DNA from: Cavia porcellus
Lineage: Eukaryota; Chordata; Mammalia; Rodentia; Caviidae
DNA: 64,000 nt
Assembly (NCBI RefSeq): GCF_034190915.1
Contig: NW_026947696.1
Location: 1 to 64,000 of the forward strand
Direction of reading: 5' to 3'
Within the stretch, counting starts at the first letter, position 1, and the number at the start of each line of letters is the position of its first letter. The translations under genes were made by a program, and so were the position numbers. A model generated the notes under the pieces. The model was not told where the DNA came from and searched no databases. It saw only the letters and a list, made by a program, of their open reading frames with translations. Below are positions 26,001 through 39,483 of the stretch, piece after piece.

Positions 26001-29000
26001 TTCTCCATCCTACATTGCCACTCACTGCCTATCGTAATTCAGACCCTCCGATTCACACCACCCCGTGATGTTTTTCTCACTCCTACTAGTGAATGTAATG
26101 TAACACACACCCATACAATGCGCACCACCCCGCGATGTTTTTCAGAAACCTATCCTACATTGCCACTGCATGTTCCCTTACCTCCCCATGCTGACCACCC
26201 GCGGTGCTTTTCTCCATCCTACATTGCCACTCACTGCCTATCCTAATACAGACCCTCCGATTCACACCACCCCGTGATGTTTTTCTCACTCCTACTAGTG
26301 AATGTAATGTAACACACACCCATAAAATGCGCACCACCCAGCAATGTTTTTCAGAAACCTATCCTACATTGCCACTGCATGTTCCCTGACCTCCACATGC
26401 TGACCAACCCGCGGTGCTTTTCTCCATCCTACATTGCCATTCACTGCCTATCCTAATTCAGACCCTCCAATTCACACCACCCCGTGATGTTTTTCTCACT
26501 CCTACTAGTGAATGTAATGTAACACACACCCATACAATGCGCACCACCCCGTGATGTTTTTCTCACTCCTACTAGTGAATGTAATGTAACACACACCCAT
26601 ACAATGCGCAACACCCCGCGATGTTTTTCACAAACGTATCCTACATTGCCACTGCATGTTCCCTGACCTCCCCTTGCTGACCACCCCGCTGTGCTTTTCT
26701 CGATCCTACATTGCCACTCACTGCCTATTCTAATTCAGACCCTCCGATTCACACCACCGCGTGATGTTTTTCTCCTACTAGTGAATGTAATGTAACACAT
26801 ACCCATACAATGCGCACCACCCCGTGATGTTTTTCTCACTCCTACTAGTGAATGTAATGTAACACACACCTATACAATGCGCAACACCCCGCGATGTTTT
26901 TCAGAAACCTATCCTACATTGCCACTGCATGTTCCCTGACCTCCCCATGCTGACCACCCCGCAGTGCTTTTCTCCATCCTACATTGCCACTCACTTCCTA
27001 CCCTAATTCAGACCCTCCGATTCACACCACCCCGTGATATTTTTCTCACTCCTACTAGTGAATGTAATGTAACACACACCCATACAATGCGCACCACCCC
27101 GCGATGTTTTTCAGAAACCTATCCTACATTGCCACTGCATGTTCCCTGACCTCCCCATGCTGACCACCCCGCGGTGCTTTTCTCCATCCTACATTGCCAC
27201 TCACTGCCTATCCTAATTCAGACCCTCCGATTCACACCACCCCGTGATGTTTTTCTCACTCCTACTAGTGAATGTATTGTAACACACACCCATAAAATGC
27301 GCACCACCCCGTGATGTTTTTCTCACTCTTACTAGTGAATGTAATGTAACACACACTAATAAAATGCGCACCACCCCGGGATGTTTTTCAGAAACCTATC
27401 CGATTTGCCACTACATGTTCCCTGATCTCCCCATGCTGACCACCACGTGGTGCTTTTCTCCATCCTACATTGCCATTTACTGCCTATCCTAATTCAGACC
27501 CTCCGATTCACACCACCCCGTGATGTTTTTCTCACTCCTACTAGTGAATGTAATGTAACACACACCCATACAATGCGCACCACCCGGCGATGTTTTTCAG
27601 AAACCTATCCTACATTGCCACTGCATGTTCCCTGACCTCCCCATGCTGACGACCCCGCGGTGATTTACTCCATCCTAAATTGCCACTCACTGCCTATCCT
27701 AATTCAGACCTTCCGATTCACAACACCCCGTGATGTTTTTCTCACTCCTAATAGTGAATGTAATGTAACACACACCCATACAATGCGCACCACCCCGTGA
27801 TGTTTTTCTCACTCCTACTAGTGAATGTAATGTAACACACACCAATACAATGGGCACCACCCGGCGATGTTTTTCAGAAACCTATCCTACATTGCCACTG
27901 CATGTTCCCTTACCTCCCCATGCTGACCACCCCGCGGTGCTTTTCTCCATCCTACATTGCCTCTCACTGCCTATCCTAATTCAGACCCTCCGATTCACAC
28001 CACCCCATGATGTTTTTCTCACTCCTAATAGTGAATGTAATGTAACACACACCCATACAATGCGCACCACCCTGTGATGTTTTTCTCACTCTTACTAGTG
28101 AATGTAATGTAACACACACCCATAAAATGCGCACCTCCCCGGGATGTTTTTAAGAAACCTATCCTACTTTTCCACTACATGTTCCCTGACCTCCCCATGC
28201 TGACCACCCCGCGGTGCTTTTCTCCATCCGACATTGCCACTCACTGCCTATCCTAATTCAGACCCTCCGAATCACACCACCCTGTGATGTTTTTCTCACT
28301 CCTACTAGTTAATGTAGTTTAACACACACCCATACAATGCGCACCACCCCGTGATGTTTTTCTCAATCCTACTAGTGAATGTAATGTAACACACACCCAT
28401 ACAATGCGCAACACCCCGCGATGTTTTTCTCACTCCTACTAGTGAATGTAATGTAACACACATCCATACAATGCGCACCACCCCGTGATGTTTTTCTCAA
28501 TCCTACTAGTGAATGTAATGTAACACATACCCATACAATGCGCACCACCCAGCGATGTTTTTCAGAAACCTATCCTACATTGCCACTGCTTGTTCCCTGA
28601 CCTCCCCATGCTGACCACCCCGCGTTGCTTTTCTCCATCCTACATTGCCACTCACTGCCAATCCTAATTCAGACGCTCCGATTCACACCACCCTGTGATG
28701 TTTTTCTCACTCCTACTAGCGAATGTAATGTAACACACACCCATACAATGCGCACCACCCCGTGATGTTTTTCTCACTCCTACTAGTGAATGTAATGTAA
28801 CACACACCCATGCAATGCGCACCACCCCGCGATGTTTTTCAGAAACCTATCCTACATTGCCACTGCATGTTCACTGACTTCCCCATGCTCACCAACCCGC
28901 GGTGCTTTTCTCCATCCTACATTGCCACTTACTGCCTATCCTAATTCAGACCCTCCGATTGACACCTCCCCGTGAGGTTTTTCTCACTCCTATTAGTGAA

Positions 29001-29516
29001 TGTAATGTAACACACACCCATACAATGCGCACCACCCCGCGATGTTTTTCAGAAACATGTCCTACATTGCCAATGCATGTTCCCTGAACTCCCCATGCTG
29101 AACACCCCGCGGTGCTTTTCTCCATCCTACATTGCCACTCACTGCCTATGCTAATTCAGACCCTCCGATTCACACCACACCGTGATGTTTTTCTCACTCC
29201 TACTAGTGAATGTAATGTAACACACACCCATACAATGCGCACCACCCCGTGATGTTTTTCTAACTCCTACTAGTGAATGCAATGTAACACACACCCATAC
29301 AATGCACACAACCTCGCGATGTTTTTTAGAAACCTATCCTACATTGCCACTGCATGTTCCCTGACTTCCCCATGCTGACCACCGCGCGGTGCTTTTTTCC
29401 ATTCTACATTGCCACACACAGCCTATCCTAATTCAGACCCTTCTATTCACACCTCCCCGTGATGTTTTTCTCACTCCTACTAGTGAATGTAATGTAACAC
29501 ACACCCATACAATGCT
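23084..29516 (+). repeat. 6.77-kb higher-order unit, second copy (6433 bp)
   Basis: This copy directly follows the first in the same orientation, with the junction at an A-unit boundary near 23.08 kb. It lacks the 339-bp module described above. Small differences from the first copy include CTCTGATTC at about 25.08 kb for CTCCGATTC at about 18.65 kb, GTGATTTTTTTCTC at about 23.5 kb, and GTTCCCTG for GTTCGCTG at about 25.0 kb. After 29.52 kb the sequence no longer follows the start of the unit, so I see two copies only. Confidence 0.88.
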
Positions 29517-32219
29517 CACCACCCCGTGATGTTTTTCTCACTCCTACTAGTGAATGTAATGTACCACACACCCATACAATGCTCACCACCCCGTGATGTT
29601 TTTCTCACTCCTACTAGTGAATGTAATGTAACACACACCCATACAATGCGCACAACCCCGCGATGTTTTTCAGAAACCTATCTTACATTGCCACTGCATG
29701 TTCCCTGACCTCCCCATGCTGACCACCCCGCGGTGCTTTTCTCCATCCTACATTGCCATTCACTGCCTATCCTAATTCAGACCCTCCGATTAACACCACC
29801 CCGTGATGTTTTTCTCACTCCTACTAGTGAATGTAATGTAAAACACACCCATACAATACGCACCACCCCGCGATGTTTTTCAGAAACCTATCCTACATTG
29901 CCAATGCATGTTTCCTGACCTCCCCATGCTGACAACCCCGCGGTGCTTTTCTCCATCCTACATTGCCACTCACTGCCTATCCTAATTCCGACCCTCCGAT
30001 TAACACCACCCCATGATGTTTTTCTCACTCCTATTAGTGAATGTAATGTAACACACACCCATACAATGCGCACCACCCCGTGATGTTTTTCTCACTCCTA
30101 CTAGTGAATGTAATGTAACACACACCCATACAATGCGCACCACCCCGCGATGTTTTTCAGAAACATGTCCTACATTGCCACTGCATGTTCCCTGAACTCC
30201 CCATGCTGACCACCCCGCGGTGCTTTTCTCCATCCTACATTGCCACTCACTGTCTATCCTAATTCAGACCCTCTGATTCACACCACCCCGTGATGTTTTT
30301 CTCACTCCTACTAGTGAATGTAATGTAACCCACACCCATACAATGCGCACCACCCCGTGATGTTTTTCTCACTCCTACTAGTGAATGTAATGTAACACAC
30401 ACCCATACAATGCGCACCACCCCGCGATGTTTTTCAGAAACCTATATTACATTGCCACTGCATGTTCCCTGACCTCCCCATGCTGACCACCCCGCGGTGC
30501 TTTTCTCCATCCTACATTGCCACTCACTGCCTATCCTAATTCAGACCCTCTGATTAACACCACCCCGTGATGTTTTTCTCACTCCTACTAGTGAATGTAA
30601 TGTAACACACACCCATACAATGCGCACCACCACGTGATGTTTTTCTCACTCCTACTAGTGAATGTAATGTAACACACACCCATACAATGCGCACCACCCC
30701 GCGATGTTTTTCAGAAACCTATGCTACATTGCCACTGCATGTTACCTGACCTCCCCATGCTGACCACCCCGCGTTGCTTTTCTCCATCCTACATTGCCAC
30801 TCACTGCCAATCCTAATTCAGACGCTCCGATTCACACCACCCTGTGATGTTTTTCTCACTCCTACTAGTGAATGTAATGTAACACACACCCATACAATGC
30901 GCACCACCCCGTGATGTTTTTCTCACTCCTACTAGTGAATGTAATGTAACACACACCCATGCAATGCGCACCACCCTGCGATGTTTTTCAGAAACATGTC
31001 CTACATTGCCAATGCATGTTCCCTGAACTCCCCATGCTGAACACCCCGCGGTGCTTTTCTCCATCCTACATTGCCACTCACTGCCTATGCTAATTCAGAC
31101 CCTCCGATTCACACCACACCGTGATGTTTTTCTCACTCCTACTAGTGAATGTAATGTAACACACACCCATACAATGCGCACCACCCCGCGATGTTTTTCA
31201 GAAACCTATCTTACATTGCCACTGCATGTTCCCTGACCTCCCCATGCTGACCACCCCGCGGTGCTTTTCTCCATCCTACATTGCCACTCACTGCCTATCC
31301 TAATTCAGACCCTCCGATTAACACCACCCCGTGATGTTTTTCTCACTCCTACTAGTGAATGTAATGTAAAACACACCCATACAATACGCACCACCCCGCG
31401 ATGTTTTTCAGAAACCTATCCTACATTGCCAATGCATGTTTCCTGACCTCCCCATGCTGACAACCCCGCGGTGCTTTTCTCCATCCTACATTGCCACTCA
31501 CTGCCTATCCTAATTCCGACCCTGCGATTCACACCACCCCATGATGTTTTTCTCACTCCTATTAGTGAATGTAATGTAACACACACCCATACAATGCGCA
31601 CCACCCCGTGATGTTTTTCTCACTCCTACTAGTGAATGTGATGTAACACACACCCATACAATGCGCACCACCCGGCGATGTTTTTCAGAAACATGTCCTA
31701 CATTGTCACTGCATGTTCTCTGAACTCCCCATGCTGACCACCCCGCGGTGCTTTTCTCCATCCTACATTGACACTCACTGCCTAGGCTAATTCAGACCCT
31801 CCGATTCACACCACCCCATGATGTTTTACTCACTCCTACTAGTGAATGTAATGTAACACACATCCATACAATGCGCACCACCCCGTGATGTTTTTCTGAC
31901 TCCTACTAGTGAATGTAATGTAACACACCCCCATACAATACGCACCACCCCGCGATGTTTTTCAGAAACCTATCCTACATTGCCAATGCATGTTCCCTGA
32001 ACTCCCCATGCTGACCACCCCGCGGTGCTTTTCTCCATCCTACATTGCCACTCACTGTCTATCCTAATTCAGACCCTCTGATTCACACCACCCCGTGATG
32101 TTTTTCTCACTCCTACTAGTGAATGTAATGTAACCCACACCCATACAATGCGCACCACCCCGTGATGTTTTTCTCACTCCTACTAGTGAATGTAATGTAA
32201 CACACACCCATACAATGCG
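29517..32219 (+). repeat. Mosaic segment with a 1528-bp-offset internal duplication
   Basis: The run B (29651), A with AAAACACACCC and AATACG (29794), B with GTTTCCTGACC and GACAACC (29861) recurs at 31179, 31322 and 31389, an offset of 1528. A B with AAACATGTCC, CCAATGCATG and GAACACCCC begins near 30.97 kb. The same marked units recur at about 34.4-35.1, 52.2-53.1, 57.6-58.6 and 60.9-61.8 kb, so this segment holds the leftmost complete copy I see of a module later spread through the right half. Confidence 0.78.
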
Positions 32220-35200
32220 CACCACCCCGCGATGTTTTTCAGAAACCTATATTACATTGCCACTGCATGTTCCCTGATCTCCCCATGCTGACCACCCTGC
32301 GGTGCTTTTCTCCAACCTACATTGCCACTCACTGCCTATCCTAATTCACACCCTCCGATTCACACCACCCCGTGATGTTTTTCTCACTCCTACTAGTGAA
32401 TGTAATGTAACACACACCCATACAATGCGCACCACCCTGCGATGTTTTTCAGAAACCTATCCTACTTTGCCACTGCATGTTCCCTGACCTCCCCATGCTG
32501 ACCACCCCTCGGTGCTTTCTCCATCCTACATTGCCACTCACTGCCTATCCTAATTCAGACCCTCCGATTCTCACCACCGCGTGATGTTTTTCTCCTACTA
32601 GTGAATGTAATGTAACACACACCCATACAATGCACACCACACCGTGATGTTTTTCTCACTCCTACTAGTGAATGTAATGTAACAAACACCCATACAATGC
32701 GCACCACCCCGCGATGTTTTTCAGAAACCTATGCTTCATTGCCACTGGATGTTCCCTGACCTCCCCATGCTGACCACCCCGCGATGCTTTTCTCCATCCT
32801 ACATTGCCACTCACTGCCTATCCTAATTCAGACACTACGATTCACACAACCCCGTGATGTTTTTCTCACTCCTACTAGTGAATGTAATGTAACACACACC
32901 CATACAATGCGCACCACCCCGTGATGTTTTTCTCAATCCTACTAGTGAATGTAATGTAACACATACCCATACAATGCGCACCACCCCGCGATGTTTTTCA
33001 GAAACCTATCCTACATTGCCATTGCATGTTCCCTGACCTCCCATGCTGACCACCCCGCGGTGCTTTTCTCCATCCTACATTGCCACTCACTGCCAATCCT
33101 AATTCAGACGCTCCGATTCACACCACCCTGTGATGTTTTTCTCACTCCTACTAGTGAATGTAATGTAACACACACCCATACAATGCGCACCACCCCGTGA
33201 TGTTTTTCTCACTCCTACTAATGAATGTAATGTAACACACACCCATGCAATGCGCACCACCCCGCGATGTTTTTCAGAAACCTATCCTACATTGCCACTG
33301 CATGTTCCCTAACCTCCCCATGCTGACCACCCTGCGGTGCTTTTCTCCATCCTACATTGCCACTCACTGCCTATCCTAATTCAGACCCTCCGATTCACAC
33401 CTCCCCGTGATGTTTTTCTCTCTCCTACTAGTGAATGTAATGTAACACACACCCATACAATGCGCACCACCCTGCGATGTTTTTCAGAAACCTATCCTAC
33501 TTTGCCACTGCATGTTCCCTGACCTCCCCATGCTGACCACCCCTCGGTGCTTTCTCCATCCTACATTGCCACTCACTGCCTATCCTAATTCAGACACTCC
33601 GATTCACACCACCCCGTGATGTTTTTCTCACTCCTACTAGTGAATGTAATGTAACACACACCCATACAATGCGCACCACCCCGCGATGTTTTTCAGAAAC
33701 CTATCCTACATTGCCACTGCATGTTCCCTGACCTCCCCATGCTGACGACCCCGCGTTGCTTTACTCCATCCTAAATTGCCACTCACTGCCTATCCTAATT
33801 CAGACCCTCCGATTAACACCACCCCGTGATGGTTTTCTCACTCCTACTAGTGAATGTAATGTAACACACACCCATACAGTGCGCACCACCCCGTGATGTT
33901 TTTCTCACTCCTACTAGTGAATGTAATGTAACACACACCCATACAATGCGCACCACCCCGCGATATTTTTCAGAAACATGTCCTATATTGCCACTGCATG
34001 TTCCCTGAACTCCCCATGCTGACCACCCCGCGGTGCTTTTCTCCATCCTACATTGCCACTCATTGCCTATGCTAATTCAGACCCTCTGATTCACACCACC
34101 CCATGATGTTTTTCTCACTCCTACTAGTGAATGTAATGTAACACACACCCATACAATGCGCACCACCCCGCGATGTTTTTCAGAAACCTATCCTACATTG
34201 CCACTGCATGTTCCCTGACCTCCCCATGCTGACCACCCCTCGGTGCTTTCTCCATCCTACATTGCCACTTACTGCGTATCCTAATTCAGACCCTCCGATA
34301 CACACCACCGCGTGATGTTTTTCTCCTACTAGTGAATATAATGTAACACACACCCATACAATGCGCAAAACCCCGTGATGTTTTTCTCTCTCCTACTAGT
34401 GAATGTAATGTAACACACACCCATACAATGCGCACCACCCCGCGATGTTTTTCAGAAACATGTCCTACATTGCCAATGCATGTTCCCTGAACTCCCCATG
34501 CTGAACACCCCGCGGTGCTTTTCTCGATCCTACATTGCCACTCACTGCCTATGCTAATTCAGACCCTCCGATTCACACCACACCGTGATGATTTTCTCAC
34601 TCCTACTAGTGAATGTAATGTAACACACACCCATACAATGCGCACCACCCCGTGATGTTTTTCTCACTCCTACTAGTGAATGTAATGTAAAACACACCCA
34701 TACAATACGCACCACCCCGCGATGTTTTTCAGAAACCTATCCTACATTGCCAATGCATGTTTCCTGACCTCCCCATGCTGACAACCCCGCGGTGCTTTTC
34801 TCCATCCTACATTGCCACTCACTGCCTATCCTAATTCAGACCCTCCGATTCACACCACCCCATGATGTTTTTCTCACTCCTATTAGTGAATGTAATGTAA
34901 CACACACCCATACAATGCGCACCACCCCGTGATGTTTTTCTCACTCCTACTAGTGAATGTGATGTAACACACACCCATACAATGCGCACCACCCGGCGAT
35001 GTTTTTCAGAAACATGTCCTACATTGCCACTGCATGTTCCCTGAACTCCCCATGCTGACCACCCCGCGGTGTTTTTCTCCATCCTACATTGACACTCACT
35101 GCCTAGGCTAATTCAGACCCTCCGATTCACACCACCCCATGATGTTTTTCTCACTCCTACTAGTGAATGTAATGTAACACACATCCATACAATGCGCACC

Positions 35201-35607
35201 ACCCCGTGATGTTTTTCTGACTCCTACTAGTGAATGTAATGTAACACACCCCCATACAATGCGCACCACCCCGCGATGTTTTTCAGAAACCTATGCTACA
35301 TTGCCACTGCATGTTCCCTGACCTCCCCATGCTGACCACCCCGCGATGCTTTTCTCCATCCTACATTGCCATTCACTGCCTATCCTAATTCAGACCCTCC
35401 GATACACACCACCCCGTGATGTTTTTCTCACTCCTACTAGTGAATGTAATGTAACACACACCCATACAATGCGCACCACCCCGTGATGTTTTTCTCAATC
35501 CTACTAGTGAATGTAATGTAACACACACCCATACAATGCACACCACACCGCGGTGTTTTTCTCACTCCTACTAGTGAATGTAATGTAACAAACACCCATA
35601 CAATGCG
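32220..35607 (+). repeat. Higher-order unit, copy 1 of 4 (3388 bp)
   Basis: Each of the four copies begins at a B that reads CTGATCTCC and CCTGCGGTGC, then CAACC or AAACC in place of CATCC. These B units start at 32220, 35608, 39484 and 43672. Early shared landmarks are an A' with CACCACCGCG (near 32.57 kb here), an A with GCACACCACACCG, and a B ending CACTACGATTCACACAACC. Later this copy carries an A with GTGATGGTTTTC (near 33.83 kb) and a B with CGATATTTTTCAGAAAC and CTATATTG (near 33.96 kb). Confidence 0.82.
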
Positions 35608-38600
35608 CACAACCCCGGGATGATTTTCAGAAACCTATCCTACATTTCCACTGCATGTTCCCTGATCTCCCCATGCTGACCACCCTGCGGTGCTTTTCTG
35701 AAACCTACATTGCCACTCACTGCCTATCCTAATTCACACCCTCCGATTCACACCACCCCGTGATGTTTTTCTCACTCCTACTAGTGAATGTAATGTAACA
35801 CACACCCATACAATGCGCACCACCCTGCGATGTTTTTCAGAAACCTATCCTTCTTTGCCACTGCATGTTCCCTGACCTCCCCATGCTGACCACCCCTCGG
35901 TGCTTTCTCCATCCTACATTGCCACTCACTGCCTATCCTAATTCAGACCCTCCGATTCTCACCACCGCGTGATGTTTTTCTCCTACTAGTGAATGTAATG
36001 TAACATACACCCATACAATGCACACCACACCGTGATGTTTTTCTCACTCCTACTAGTGAATGTAATGTAACAAACACCCATACAATGCGCACCACCCCGC
36101 GATGTTTTTCAGAAACCTATCCTTCATTGCCACTGCATGTTCCCTGACCTCCCCATGCTGACCACCCCGCGATGCTTTTCTCCATCCTACATTGCCAGTC
36201 ACTGCCTATCCTAATTCAGACACTACGATTCACACAACCCCGTGATGTTTTTCTCACTCCTACTAGTGAATGTAATGTAACACACACCCAAACAATGCGC
36301 ACCACCCCGTGATGTTTTTCTCAATCCTACTAGTGAATGTAATGTAACACATACCCATACAATGCGCACCACCCCGCGATGTTTTTCAGAAACCTATCCT
36401 ACATTGCCACTGCATGTTCCCTGACCTCCCCATGCTGACCACCCCGTGTTGCTTTTCTCCATCCTACATTGCCACTCACTGCCAATCCTAATTCAGACGC
36501 TCCGATTCACACCACCCTGTGATGTTTTTCTCACTCCTACTAGTGAATGTAATGTAACACACACCCATACAATGTGCACCACCCCGTGATGTTTTTCTCA
36601 CTCCTATTAATGAATGTAATGTAACACACACCCATGCAATGCGCACCACCCCGCGATGTTTTTCAGAAACCTATCCTACATTGCCACTGCATGTTCCCTG
36701 ACCTCCCCATGCTGACCACCCCGCCGTGCTTTTCTCCATCCTACATTGCCACTCACTGCCTATCCTAATTCAGACCCTCTGATTCACACCTCCCCGTGAT
36801 GTTTTTCTCTCTCCTACTAGTGAATGTAATGTAACACACACCCATACAATGCGCACCACCCTGCGATGTTTTTCAGAAACCTATCCTACTTTGCCACTGC
36901 ATGTTCCCTGACCTCCCCATGCTGACCACCCCTCGGTGCTTTCTCCATCCTACATTGCCACTCACTGCCTATCCTAATTCAGACACTCCGATTCACACCA
37001 CCCCGTGATGTTTTTCTCACTCCTACTAGTGAATGTAATGTAACACACACCCATACAATGCGCACCACCCCGTGATGTTTTTCTCACTCCTACTAGTGAA
37101 TGTAATGTAACACACACCCAGACAATGCGCACCACCCCGCGATGTTTTTCAGAAAGCTATCCTACATTGCCACTGCATGTTCCCTGACCTCCCCATGCTG
37201 ACGACCCCGCGTTGCTTTACTCCATCCTAAATTGCCACTCACTGCCTATCCTAATTCAGACCCTCCGATTAACACCACCCCGTGATGGTTTTCTCATTCC
37301 TACTAGTGAATGTAATGTAACACACACCCATACAATACGCACCACCCCGCGATGTTTTTCAGAAACCTATCCTACATTGCCACTGCATGTTCCCTGTCCT
37401 CCCCATGCTGACAAACCCGCGGTGCTTTTCTCCATCCTACATTGCCACTCACTGCCTATCCTAATTCAGACCCTCCGATTCACACCAACCCGTGATGTTT
37501 TTCTCACTCCTACTAGTGAATGTAATGTAACACACACCCATACAATGCGCACCACCGCGCGATGTTTTTCAGAAACCTATCCTACATTGCCACTGCATGT
37601 TCCCTGACCTCCCCATGCTGACCAACCCGCAGTGCTTTTCTCCATCCTACATTGCCACTCACTGCCTATCCTAATTCAGACCCTCCGATTCACACCACCC
37701 CGTGATGTTTTTCTCCCTCCTATTAGTGAATGTAATGTAACACACACCCATACAATGCGCACCACCCCGTGATATTTTTCTCACTCCTACTAGTGAATGT
37801 AATGTAACACACACCCATACAATGCGCACCACCCCGTGATGTTTTTCTGACTCCTACTAGTGAATGTAATGTAACACACCCCCATACAATGCGCACCACC
37901 CCGCGATGTTTTTCAGAAACCTATCCTACATTGCCACTGCATGTTCCCTGACCTCCCCATGCTGACCACCCCGCGATGCTTTTCTCCATCCTACATTGCC
38001 ATTCACTGCCTATCCTAATTCAGACCTTCCGATTCACACCACCCTGTGATGTTTTTCTCACTCCTACTAGTGAATGTAATGTAACACACACCCATACAAT
38101 GCGCACCACCCCGTGATGTTTTTCTCACTCCTACTAGTGAATGTAATGTAACAAACACCCATACAATGCGCACCACCCCGCGATATTTTTCAGAAACATG
38201 TCCTATATTGCCACTGCATGTTCCCTGAACTCCCCATGCTGACCACCCCGCGGTGCTTTTCTCCATCCTACATTGCCACTCATTGCCTATGCTAATTCAG
38301 ACCCTCTGATTCACACCACCCCATGATGTTTTTCTCACTCCTACTAGTGAATGTAATGTGACACACACCCATACAATGCGCACCACCCCGCGATGTTTTT
38401 CAGAAACCTATCCTACATTGCCACTGCATGTTCCCTGACCTCCCCATGCTGACCACCCCTCGGTGCTTTCTCCATCCTACATTGCCACTCACTGCCTATC
38501 CTAATTCAGACCCTCCGATACACACCACCGCGTGATGTTTTTCTCCTACTAGTGAATATAATGTAACACACACCCATACAATGCGCACAACCCCGTGATG

Positions 38601-39483
38601 TTTTTCTCTCTCCTACTAGTGAATGTAATGTAACACACACCCATACAATGCGCACCACCCCGCGATGTTTTTCAGAAACATGTCCTACATTGCCACTGCA
38701 TGTTCCCTGAACTCCCCATGCTGACCACCCCGCGGTGCTTTTCTCCATCCTACATTGCCACTCACTGCCTATCCTAATTCAGACCCTCCGATTCACACCA
38801 CCCCGTGATGTTTTTCTCACTCCTACTAGTGAATGTAATGTAACACACACCCATACAATGCGCACCACCCCGTGATGTTTTTCTCACTCCTACTAGTGAA
38901 TGTAATGTAACACACACCCATACAATGCGCACCACCCAGCTATGTTTTTCAGAAACCTATATTACATTGCCACTGCATGTTCCCTGACCTCCCCATGCTG
39001 ACCACCCCGCGGTGCTTTTCTCCATCCTACATTGCGACTCACTGCCTATCCTAATTCAGACCCTCCGATTAACACCACCCCGTGATGTTTTTCTCACTCC
39101 TACTAGTGAATGTAATGTAACACACACCCATACAATGCGCACCACCACGTGATGTTTTTCTCACTCCTACTAGTGAATGTAATGTAACACACACCCATAC
39201 AATTCGCACCACCCCGCGATGTTTTTCAGAAACCTATCCTACATTGCCACTGCATGTTCCCTGACCTCCCCATGCTGACCACCCCGCGTTGCTTTTCTCC
39301 ATCCTACATTGTCACTCACTGCCAATCCTAATTCAGATGCTCCGATTCACACCACCCTGTGATGTTTTTCTCACTCCTACTAGTGAATGTAATGTAACAC
39401 AAACCCATACAATGCGCACCACCCCGTGATGTTTTTCTCACTCCTACTAGTGAATGTAATGTAACACACACCCACACAATGCG
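35608..39483 (+). repeat. Higher-order unit, copy 2 of 4 (3876 bp)
   Basis: The opening B at 35608 is more altered than in the other copies: CCGGGATGATTTTCAG, ACATTTCC and TTCTGAAACC. The order of marked units then follows copy 1. The B with CTATATTG lies near 38.17 kb, while its counterpart is near 33.97 kb. The offset has therefore grown from 3388 to about 4202 by that point, meaning about 0.8 kb is present here that copy 1 lacks. A 131-codon frame at 37212-37607 exists only because the usual B1 stop is changed (CCCTGTCCTCC). Confidence 0.78.
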
